From an uncultured Limnohabitans sp. (GTDB taxonomy: Bacteria; Pseudomonadota; Gammaproteobacteria; Burkholderiales; Burkholderiaceae_C): 13,393 bases of DNA. The stretch spans positions 1-13,393 of the forward strand of contig CALEYZ010000126.1 in the NCBI GenBank assembly GCA_937928195.1. The letters are read 5' to 3'. Positions 1 through 7,122 of this stretch are shown here, piece after piece. Below the pieces are notes generated by a model. The model saw only the letters and a program-made list of their open reading frames with translations, was not told where the DNA came from and did not search any database. Within the stretch, counting starts at the first letter, position 1; the number at the start of each line of letters is the position of its first letter. Position numbers and translations under genes: made by a program.

Positions 1-524
1 CGCAATTGGCCAAAGCCTTGGCCGCGCAAGACCCCTTGCATGCGGTGTACACCAGTGACTTGAAACGCGCACACCAAACAGCCACCGCTGTGGCCGTGCA
101 GCAAGGCCTCGAGGCCATCAGTCACACAGGGTTGCGAGAACGCGGATTTGGCGCATTTGAAGGCAAAACCTTTGCCGAAATTGAACGCGACTTGCCTGAA
201 GACTCGATGCTGTGGCGCAAGCGCGATCCTTTGTGGACGCCGCCACAAGGCGGTGAGTCTTTGGTGGTGATGGAACAGCGCGTGCGCCAAACACTCGATG
301 AGCTGGCGGCCAAACACGTAGGGCAACACATTGCACTGTTTGCGCACGGCGGTGTGATGGACTTGTTGTACCGCATTGCCACAGGCCAAGACTTGCAAGC
401 GCCCCGCTCTTGGACGCTGACCAACACCGCGGTCAATCGTTTGCTCTGGACACCGCAGAGTGTGTCCTTGGTGGGATGGGCCGATACCTCGCACTTGGAC
501 GACGCCACGCGCGATGAATTCTGA
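1..524 (+). CDS. Histidine phosphatase family protein (phosphoglycerate mutase-like), 5' end missing
   Basis: The reading frame is already open at the left edge (first whole codon at position 3), so the N-terminus is outside the window, including the RHG motif that carries the phosphorylated histidine. The visible part is typical of the histidine phosphatase superfamily: YTSDLKRAHQTA, then GLRERGFGAFEGKTFAEIE, and near the C-terminus ALFAHGGVM with the second catalytic histidine. About 174 residues are seen; complete proteins of this type have roughly 210-230. The likely activity is phosphate ester hydrolysis in the cytoplasm. The substrate cannot be told from the sequence; GpmB-like and CobC-like members share these motifs. 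The gene converges on ruvB, with only 12 bases between the stop codons. The first TTG at position 6 is internal and not the real start. Confidence 0.85.
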   Translation, partial: QLAKALAAQDPLHAVYTSDLKRAHQTATAVAVQQGLEAISHTGLRERGFGAFEGKTFAEIERDLPEDSMLWRKRDPLWTPPQGGESLVVMEQRVRQTLDELAAKHVGQHIALFAHGGVMDLLYRIATGQDLQAPRSWTLTNTAVNRLLWTPQSVSLVGWADTSHLDDATRDEF

Positions 525-536
525 AGCGACGCAGCG

Positions 537-1592
537 TCAGTCTTGCGTGAAACTCTTGGGCGGCGTGACACCCAAATGCCGATAGGCAGCAAGCGTGGCC
601 ATCCGGCCGCGCGGCGTGCGCTGCAAGAAACCCTGTTGAATCAAATAAGGCTCGATCACATCTTCAATGGTGTCGCGTTCTTCGCCAATGCTGGCCGCGA
701 TGTTGTCGAGACCCACAGGGCCGCCATCAAATCGGTGAATGACCGCTTCCAACAATTTGCGGTCCATCAAATCGAAGCCTTCGGGATCGACATCGAGCAT
801 GGACAAAGCACGTTTGGCAATGTCGTGCGTGATGTGTCCCACACCCTTGACGTCGGCATAGTCGCGCACACGCCGGAGCAAGCGGTTGGCAATGCGCGGT
901 GTACCGCGTGAGCGTTTGGCAATTTCTTGGCCACCCGCGGCATCCATGGGCGCTTTAAGCAAGCTGGCACTGCGCGTCACAATGCGCGCCAATTCTTCAG
1001 GCGTGTAAAACTCCAAGCGCGACACAATGCCAAAGCGATCACGCAAGGGGTTGGTCAGCATGCCTGCGCGGGTGGTGGCACCCACCAAGGTGAAAGGTTG
1101 CAAATCGAGTTTGATGCTGCGCGCTGCGGGGCCTTCACCAATCATGATGTCGATTTGGTAGTCCTCTAGCGCAGGGTACAAAATCTCTTCCACCACGGGC
1201 GACAAACGGTGAATCTCATCGATGAAGAGCACATCGTTTTTTTCCAAATTGGTCAGCAAGGCGGCCAAGTCTTTGGGCTTCTCCAGCACGGGGCCACTGG
1301 TTTGGCGCAAATTGACGCCCAGTTCGGCCGCAATGATGTGGCTCAAGGTGGTCTTGCCCAAACCGGGTGGGCCGAACAGCAGCACGTGGTCTAGAGGTTC
1401 GCCGCGCATTTTGGCGGCACCAATGAAAATCTCCAGTTGCTCACGCACCTTGGCTTGGCCCACATAGTCGTCCAGCAACTTGGGGCGCAAAGCGCGCTCA
1501 ATGGCTTCTTCTTGAGGTGTTTCGGGCGTGGCGTCCACCATGCGCGCGGGCGGCGGCGGCGGTGTTCCAAAATCGTCGGTTTGAATGCTCAT
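537..1592 (-). CDS. ruvB: Holliday junction branch migration DNA helicase RuvB
   Basis: RuvB is the AAA+ motor of the RuvAB complex, which drives branch migration of Holliday junctions during recombinational repair. The 351-residue product has the usual length. Visible motifs are Walker A GPPGLGKT (about residues 74-81), Walker B with DEIH (125-128), sensor 1 GATTRAG (171-177), the arginine-finger region NPLRDRFG (181-188) and a C-terminal winged-helix segment with GFLQRTPRGRMAT (331-343). The N-terminus carries a run of five prolines before the conserved core, a variable tail in this family. It follows ruvA by 9 bases on the same strand, so the two are surely co-transcribed. No strong Shine-Dalgarno sequence precedes the ATG; translation may be coupled to ruvA. 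Confidence 0.98.
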   Translation of the reverse strand: MSIQTDDFGTPPPPPARMVDATPETPQEEAIERALRPKLLDDYVGQAKVREQLEIFIGAAKMRGEPLDHVLLFGPPGLGKTTLSHIIAAELGVNLRQTSGPVLEKPKDLAALLTNLEKNDVLFIDEIHRLSPVVEEILYPALEDYQIDIMIGEGPAARSIKLDLQPFTLVGATTRAGMLTNPLRDRFGIVSRLEFYTPEELARIVTRSASLLKAPMDAAGGQEIAKRSRGTPRIANRLLRRVRDYADVKGVGHITHDIAKRALSMLDVDPEGFDLMDRKLLEAVIHRFDGGPVGLDNIAASIGEERDTIEDVIEPYLIQQGFLQRTPRGRMATLAAYRHLGVTPPKSFTQD

Positions 1593-1601
1593 GGTGTCAG
1601 T

Positions 1602-2174
1602 TTATTTGGCCAAGGCCTTGAGTGCCATTTTGATGCCATCGCTGACGCCCACATCGGGGGGCAGAGATTTCAAGGCCAAAGCAGCTTCCTTGTCACTGTA
1701 GCCCAAAGCCACCAAGGCTTGCAAAATGTCACTGGCGTGATCGTGCGATGCACTGCCCGTGGTGAGCAAGTCGGCGCCCAATTTGCCTTTGAGTTCCAGC
1801 AGCAAACGCTCGGCGGTTTTCTTGCCAATGCCCGGCACTTTCACCAAACGGCCTGCCTCTTGTTGCGTGATGGCCTGTGCCAAATCGGCCACACCCATAC
1901 CCGACAGCACGCTGAGCGCGGTGCGCGGACCCACGCCCGAAATTTTGATCAACTGCCGGAAAGCCGCGCGCTCTTCTGTTGTGGCAAAGCCGTACAGCAG
2001 TTGCGCATCTTCCCGCACCACAAAATGCGTGAGCAGCTTGACCTTCTCACCCAAGGCAGGCAGGTTGTAAAAGGTGCTCATGGGCACACTCACTTCGTAG
2101 CCCACGCCATGGCAGTCCACCATCACCTCGGGTGGGTTTTTGTCGATCAAAGTGCCTGTTAACTGACCAATCAT
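1602..2174 (-). CDS. ruvA: Holliday junction branch migration complex subunit RuvA
   Basis: RuvA binds the four-way junction as a tetramer and loads RuvB. The 190-residue product has the expected three parts: an N-terminal OB-fold (MIGQLTGTLIDKNPPEVMVD and following), a middle domain with two helix-hairpin-helix motifs (ISGVGPRTALSVLSGMG and VPGIGKKTAERLLLELKGK), and a C-terminal domain III that contacts RuvB (ALVALGYSDKEAALALK). It is the first gene of a ruvA-ruvB pair. The resolvase gene ruvC, often directly upstream in other proteobacteria, is not here; the divergent neighbour is phoH instead. I saw no CTGT-N8-ACAG LexA box in the 98 bases upstream. The Shine-Dalgarno sequence is weak. Confidence 0.98.
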   Translation of the reverse strand: MIGQLTGTLIDKNPPEVMVDCHGVGYEVSVPMSTFYNLPALGEKVKLLTHFVVREDAQLLYGFATTEERAAFRQLIKISGVGPRTALSVLSGMGVADLAQAITQQEAGRLVKVPGIGKKTAERLLLELKGKLGADLLTTGSASHDHASDILQALVALGYSDKEAALALKSLPPDVGVSDGIKMALKALAK

Positions 2175-2201
2175 GGCGTGCCGTTCTTCTTCATCAGATA
2201 A

Positions 2202-2241
2202 GTGCCTATCATTAGGGGGTCAGACATTCTGCCCCTGGCAC
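2202..2241. repeat. REP-like imperfect palindrome between ruvA and phoH
   Basis: An imperfect hairpin fills the intergenic region. The outer arms are GTGCC (2202-2206) and GGCAC (2237-2241). The inner stem is AGGGG (2214-2218) with CCCCT (2232-2236), continued after a GT bulge by CAGA (2221-2224) and TCTG (2228-2231) around a CAT loop. The GGGGTCAGAC and CCCCTGGCAC words resemble, from memory, repetitive extragenic palindromes in other proteobacteria; whether it is repeated in this genome cannot be seen from one copy. It lies between divergent genes, so it could also act on supercoiling or on the transcripts. Confidence 0.5.
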
Positions 2242-2272
2242 GGATGTCTATTTTCCACTGAGGATTATCAGC

Positions 2273-3229
2273 TTGATTGTCAGACACAACTTCACGCCGC
2301 ACAACAATACCCGCATGACGCATCTTTGCGGCCCCATGGACGCGCATTTGCGCACCATTGAGGCGGGTTTGCAGGTCAAAATTGCGCACCGACACGAACA
2401 GTTCAAGATTGATGGCCCGAAGGCCAAGGCCAACCAGGCGCTGGAGCTGTTGCAGGCGCTTTACGAATTGGCCGATCGGCCCATCAAAGAAGATTCCCTG
2501 CAACTCATGATGGCCGGCGACCCCGAAGTGGCCAACAACCCCGATGCCCCCACTTTGCAAACACGCCGGGCCGACCTCAAAGCCCGCACCCCTGTGCAAG
2601 CTTTGTACATGGACAACATTGCCACGCACGACATCACGTTTGGCATTGGCCCTGCGGGTACAGGCAAAACCTATTTGGCCGTGGCCAGCGCTGTCGACGC
2701 CCTTGAGCGCGCCAGTGTGCAGCGCATTGTGCTAACCCGCCCTGCGGTGGAAGCAGGAGAACGATTGGGCTTCTTGCCAGGTGATTTGTCGCAAAAGGTG
2801 GACCCGTATTTGCGTCCTTTGTACGACGCGCTTTACGACCTCATGGGCTACGACAAAGTGCAAAAAGCCTTTGAGCGCAACGCCATTGAAATTGCGCCTT
2901 TGGCCTTCATGCGAGGACGCACGCTGAACAACGCTTTTGTGATTTTGGACGAGGCACAAAACACCACGCCAGAGCAAATGAAAATGTTCCTAACCCGCAT
3001 TGGCTTTGGTGCCAAGGCGGTTGTCACGGGTGATGTGAGTCAAATCGATTTGCCCAAAGGGCAGCTCAGTGGTTTGATCGATGCCGAGCGCGTCTTAAGG
3101 CGCGTGAAGGGCATTGCCATGACTCGCTTTTCTAGCGCAGACGTGGTGCGCCATCCTTTGGTGGCGCGCATTGTGGATGCTTACGATGCGCAAAGAACCA
3201 CGGTGCGCAGTCGATCGATTGACGCTTAA
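2273..3229 (+). CDS. phoH: PhoH family protein (YbeZ-like ATPase)
   Basis: PhoH-like (YbeZ) proteins are P-loop ATPases thought to act with YbeY in RNA metabolism and ribosome maturation. The 318-residue product has an N-terminal KH-like region, Walker A GPAGTGKT (about 126-133), the LTRPAVEAGERLGFLPGD segment and Walker B FVILDEAQN (222-230), followed by VTGDVSQIDLP, which is typical of the family. I chose the TTG at 2273 because it gives the family-typical N-terminus MIVRHNFTP and has a GAGG Shine-Dalgarno sequence about 9 bases upstream; the next ATG, at 2315, would cut into the conserved LCGP region and has no clear ribosome binding site. It is followed by ybeY after 56 bases, the usual order. 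Confidence 0.95.
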   Translation: MIVRHNFTPHNNTRMTHLCGPMDAHLRTIEAGLQVKIAHRHEQFKIDGPKAKANQALELLQALYELADRPIKEDSLQLMMAGDPEVANNPDAPTLQTRRADLKARTPVQALYMDNIATHDITFGIGPAGTGKTYLAVASAVDALERASVQRIVLTRPAVEAGERLGFLPGDLSQKVDPYLRPLYDALYDLMGYDKVQKAFERNAIEIAPLAFMRGRTLNNAFVILDEAQNTTPEQMKMFLTRIGFGAKAVVTGDVSQIDLPKGQLSGLIDAERVLRRVKGIAMTRFSSADVVRHPLVARIVDAYDAQRTTVRSRSIDA

Positions 3230-3285
3230 TGTGCTCGCTTTGCCAAATTTTTACACTCACTTAATTCAACATCGCATTTCTCTAC

Positions 3286-3738
3286 ATGGCACTTTCCACG
3301 CTTAACCTGTCCTTGCAATTTGGCGACATCCCCTACGCTGCGCGCCATCGTGCCGCATTGCCTCGTCACAAAGTGGCTCGCTGGATTCGACACAGCTTGG
3401 CTGCTGATGGCGAAATAACGGTGCGCATTGTCGATGCCGAAGAAGGCCAGCGTTTGAACCGAGAGTTTCGCAAAAAAGATTACGCCACCAATGTGCTGAC
3501 ATTTGATTACATGCAATCACCCGTGGTAATGGCAGACCTGGTGTTGTGTGCGCCGGTGGTGGCCAAGGAAGCTCGCGAGCAAGGCAAAACATTGCAGGCG
3601 CACTATGCGCATTTGCTGGTGCATGGCACTCTGCATGCGCAAGGCTGGGATCATGAAACCAGCGAAGCCGATGCCGAGGCTATGGAGGCGCATGAAATTG
3701 AGATCATGCGGAAGTTGGGGTTTAAGAACCCGTACTGA
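3286..3738 (+). CDS. ybeY: rRNA maturation RNase YbeY
   Basis: YbeY is a metal-dependent endoribonuclease involved in 16S rRNA 3'-end maturation and 70S ribosome quality control. The 150-residue product has normal length and carries the zinc-binding signature HGTLHAQGWDH, with H113, H117 and H123 as likely ligands, and the conserved KKDYATNVLTFDY segment (about 63-75). It lies directly after phoH as in many proteobacteria. In the common order corC/hlyC and lnt would follow; here a toxin-antitoxin pair on the opposite strand starts only 16 bases after the stop codon. The Shine-Dalgarno sequence is poor; the ATG at 3286 is supported by product length. Confidence 0.96.
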   Translation: MALSTLNLSLQFGDIPYAARHRAALPRHKVARWIRHSLAADGEITVRIVDAEEGQRLNREFRKKDYATNVLTFDYMQSPVVMADLVLCAPVVAKEAREQGKTLQAHYAHLLVHGTLHAQGWDHETSEADAEAMEAHEIEIMRKLGFKNPY

Positions 3739-3754
3739 ATTAGAAGCGCCTGAT

Positions 3755-3949
3755 TTACTTCAATGGATGATCTGAAGCTTTCGGCATTTCATCGCCATAT
3801 CTGTAGAATTTTTTGATTTTTGCAAAATCTTCATCAGTCCAAGGCTGATTGTCTGGATCACTCAGCGCAGCCAATGTGATAGCTTTGTCTTCTTCATCAG
3901 ACAGCAATTCATATTTTCTAGGTGCTGGGCTTTGAGTGTTCTTTTTCAT
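3755..3949 (-). CDS. Short BrnA-like antitoxin without visible DNA-binding domain
   Basis: This 64-residue acidic protein is the second gene of a BrnT/BrnA-type pair; its ATG lies inside the 3' end of the toxin gene (32-base overlap), a typical toxin-antitoxin arrangement. The central part, LLSDEEDKAITLAALSDPDN followed by QPWTDEDFAKIK, matches the recognition pattern of the BrnA antitoxin family (acidic SDEED...DPD...WTDEDFA). In usual BrnA proteins this is followed by a ribbon-helix-helix domain for DNA binding and autorepression. Here the frame ends soon after, with FYRYGDEMPKASDHPLK, so that domain is absent. It may be a truncated gene or a short variant that only neutralises the toxin. 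The gene is AT-rich compared with its neighbours. Assignment rests on sequence pattern and context. Confidence 0.7.
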   Translation of the reverse strand: MKKNTQSPAPRKYELLSDEEDKAITLAALSDPDNQPWTDEDFAKIKKFYRYGDEMPKASDHPLK

Positions 3950-4202
3950 ATAGCTTCATCTCTCGGTTGTTTGCTTTTCGCAAACTGATCATTCGGGTAG
4001 ATTCAGCACGCAAAACATATACCACTGCGTAAATTTTGCCTTCCAAAGGTACCAAGCCGCTCATGCGGACCTCGTTGTAGTTGTAGCGAACATCCTGCCA
4101 AACTACTTCATTCGTCCAATCACGATATTGAGCGAATTCAAGCACTATGCCATGTTTGAAATAATTTGCACGGCTTTTATTCGGGTCGCATGTAAAGTGC
4201 AT
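3918..4202 (-). CDS. brnT: BrnT family toxin (type II toxin-antitoxin, RelE-like ribonuclease)
   Basis: BrnT toxins have a RelE-like fold and stop growth by cleaving RNA; the cognate BrnA binds and inhibits them. The 94-residue product has the family length and pattern: CDPNKSRANYFKHGI at the N-terminus (compare the usual DP.K...N..KHG), a central strand region GKIYAVVYVLRAESTRMISL, and the C-terminal RKANNREMKLYE, matching the conserved R(R/K)A..RE...YE end. The catalytic machinery therefore looks intact. It is the first gene of the pair and overlaps the antitoxin gene by 32 bases. The segment is AT-rich (hand counts of 35-47% GC in three 60-base lines of the pair, against about 57% in a sampled line of anmK), which suggests horizontal acquisition. 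The 83-base gap to dbpA probably holds its promoter. Confidence 0.85.
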   Translation of the reverse strand: MHFTCDPNKSRANYFKHGIVLEFAQYRDWTNEVVWQDVRYNYNEVRMSGLVPLEGKIYAVVYVLRAESTRMISLRKANNREMKLYEKEHSKPST

Positions 4203-4223
4203 CTAGCCATGATGCTTCTAGCC
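4199..4223 (-). promoter_or_regulatory. Repeats around the brnT start codon, possible operator or RNA hairpin
   Basis: On the plus strand TCTAGCC occurs twice, at 4202-4208 and 4217-4223, with a 15-base period. GCATC (4199-4203) and GATGC (4211-4215) form an inverted repeat with a 7-base loop that includes the brnT start codon (CAT at 4200-4202). Such a site could be an operator for autoregulation or a hairpin limiting toxin translation. No clear Shine-Dalgarno sequence is present. Function is inferred only. Confidence 0.3.
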
Positions 4224-4243
4224 CTTGATTCATGGTCATACAT

Positions 4244-4264
4244 TGAGCGTCAGAGAGGCGCTCA
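4244..4264 (-). other. Small hairpin downstream of dbpA
   Basis: TGAGCG (4244-4249) pairs with CGCTCA (4259-4264) across a 9-base loop, 21 bases after the dbpA stop codon on the minus strand. No T-run follows, so it is at best a weak transcription barrier or an mRNA-end structure, or part of the brnT promoter region. Confidence 0.3.
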
Positions 4265-4285
4265 TATCGTCATGACAGCATGCAC

Positions 4286-5698
<1,413 letters not shown>

Positions 5699-5746
5699 AC
5701 GTCGATTATCAGCGGCAGTTGCTCAGCAGGGAAAAACTCAACCCAA

Positions 5747-6199
5747 TTACATTTGCAATGGAATGGTCACAGGGCCGTCATTGACCAAATGCACTTTCAT
5801 GTCAGCCGCAAACTGGCCGGTTTGCACAATGGGATGCGCCTCACGGGCTTGGGCGACGAAGTAGTCGTACAGGCGTTGACCCTCGGCAGGAGAAGCAGCA
5901 CGCGTAAAGCTAGGGCGATTGCCACCGCTTAGTTCGGCGGCCAGCGTAAATTGACTCACCACCAGCAAACCACCTTGCAAGCCATTGCCATCCAAATCTT
6001 GAAGTGAGCGGTTCATCTTGCCTGCCTCATCGCTGAAAATGCGCAACTTCAAGAGTTTGCTCAGCATTTTGTCTGCATTCACAGTGGTGTCACCTTGCTC
6101 GGCGCACAAGAGCAACAACAAACCCTTCTGAATTTGGCCAATCACTTGCCCTTCCACCACCACACGTGCTTCAAGCACGCGTTGCGCCACACCGATCAC
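5747..6199 (-). CDS. dtd: D-aminoacyl-tRNA deacylase (D-Tyr-tRNA deacylase)
   Basis: Dtd hydrolyses D-aminoacyl-tRNAs, first known for D-Tyr-tRNA, and so keeps D-amino acids and mischarged glycine out of translation. The 150-residue product has normal length, with QRVLEARVVVEG at the start, the catalytic-site motif LLVVSQFTLAAEL (the SQFTL signature) and the cross-subunit Gly-cisPro motif in LVNDGPVTIPLQM near the end. I set the start at the GTG at 6197-6199 rather than at the longer open frame to 6337: it gives the family-typical N-terminus (MIGVAQRVLEA), and the extra residues upstream are only the shadow of the transporter gene. The GTG overlaps the upstream TGA stop as GTGA, a 4-base overlap that implies translational coupling. 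Third gene of the tyrS operon. Confidence 0.96.
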   Translation of the reverse strand: MIGVAQRVLEARVVVEGQVIGQIQKGLLLLLCAEQGDTTVNADKMLSKLLKLRIFSDEAGKMNRSLQDLDGNGLQGGLLVVSQFTLAAELSGGNRPSFTRAASPAEGQRLYDYFVAQAREAHPIVQTGQFAADMKVHLVNDGPVTIPLQM

Positions 6200-7122
6200 A
6201 GCAAATCTCTTTCTGAATCGAAATGCGCCTCGACGTCTGAGGGCAGCAACTGGATGGTGGCGCGCAAACCGGGCACATCGCTCATCAACGCTTGCTCCAC
6301 ACTGGCGCGCAAAGCGGCTGCACGGCCCAAGGTCCAAGAAGCTGGCATGTGCATGTGCATGTCCACAAAGCGGCGTTGGCCTGCTTTGCGCGTGGTCACG
6401 TGATCAAAGCGAATGATCGACACCTCATCACGCTGGTGCTCAAAGCCTGCCAATGTTTCTTTGATTTGCGCAATCACTTCAGGCTCCACCGCCTCGTCCA
6501 TCAAACCTTGCGACGAACGCCAAATGAGTTCAAAGCCCTCTTTCAAAATATTCAACGCCACACCAATGGCCACCAGGGCATCCAACCACAACCACCCCGT
6601 AACGCTCACCAAAGCAATGCCAATGACCACACCCACGGAGGTCCAGACGTCGGTGACCAAATGCTTGGCATCGGCTTCCAGTGCAATCGAGCGATGCGTT
6701 TTGGCTGCGCCAAACATCACCCATGCCAACAAACCATTCAAAGCCGAGCTGCCCACCGACAACGCCAAACCCCATCCCACTTGTTCAATGGGTTGGGGAT
6801 CAAAGATGCGATGGCTGGCAGCCCAAATGATGCCCATGGCAGCCACAATGATCAAAATGCCTTCAAAGCCAGACGAAAAATACTCGGCCTTGTGATGGCC
6901 ATAGGGGTGTTCTTCATCGGCCGGTTGGGCCGCCACCGTCACCATCATCAAACCGAAGATGGCACTGGCCAAATTCACAAACGACTCCATGGCATCTGAC
7001 AACAAGCCCACGGAATCGGTCAGCCACCACGCCAAAGTTTTGAGTGTGATGGTGATGATGGCCACCACCACTGAAGCCCATAGCAACGTACGGGGTGACC
7101 AAGCAGGAAGTTTTGCAATCAT
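6196..7122 (-). CDS. Cation diffusion facilitator (CDF) family transporter
   Basis: CDF proteins are dimeric inner-membrane antiporters that export divalent metals (Zn, Fe, Mn, Co) for protons. The 308-residue product has about six membrane segments (near 12-34, 40-62, 82-103, 115-136, 145-170, 171-185) and a cytoplasmic C-terminal domain from about 205. The family motif HPYGHHKAEYF is at 72-82. Helix 5 keeps the metal-site pair H144-x3-D148. In helix 2, where FieF has two aspartates four apart, the alignment gives E46 and N50 within LSDAMESFVN, so the metal specificity may differ. The C-terminal domain holds an unusual MHMHM stretch (about 255-259). It starts with an ATGA overlap on the tyrS stop and ends with a GTGA overlap on dtd. 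Confidence 0.93.
   Translation of the reverse strand: MIAKLPAWSPRTLLWASVVVAIITITLKTLAWWLTDSVGLLSDAMESFVNLASAIFGLMMVTVAAQPADEEHPYGHHKAEYFSSGFEGILIIVAAMGIIWAASHRIFDPQPIEQVGWGLALSVGSSALNGLLAWVMFGAAKTHRSIALEADAKHLVTDVWTSVGVVIGIALVSVTGWLWLDALVAIGVALNILKEGFELIWRSSQGLMDEAVEPEVIAQIKETLAGFEHQRDEVSIIRFDHVTTRKAGQRRFVDMHMHMPASWTLGRAAALRASVEQALMSDVPGLRATIQLLPSDVEAHFDSERDLL

Noticed and set aside
528..538. GACGC-A-GCGTC palindrome between the histidine phosphatase gene and ruvB, as a terminator
   Set aside because: The loop would be a single base, the stem is only 5 bp and no T-run follows on either strand; it also overlaps the ruvB stop codon.
1437..2162. 241-codon open frame on the plus strand opposite ruvA and the start of ruvB
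   Set aside because: It is antisense to two unmistakable genes, has a His/Gln-rich composition typical of shadow frames in this genome and no recognisable domain.
2236..2252. TGGCACG upstream of phoH as the -24 half of a sigma-54 promoter
   Set aside because: The -24 word is perfect, but at the -12 position the sequence reads TCTA without the required GC, and the TGGCAC is explained by the arm of the palindrome.
3230..3285. Possible promoter or terminator between phoH and ybeY
   Set aside because: The 56 bases show neither a convincing hairpin with T-run nor a -35/-10 pair; simple co-transcription is enough.
5699..5746. Own promoter for dbpA (GATAAT before the start codon)
   Set aside because: No -35 hexamer stands at a usable distance, and GATAAT is only about 12 bases from the ATG; read-through from dtd is as likely.
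6200..6337. Longer start for dtd, adding 46 residues
   Set aside because: The added residues are the out-of-frame reading of the transporter gene; GTG at 6199 with the GTGA overlap gives the usual Dtd N-terminus and length.
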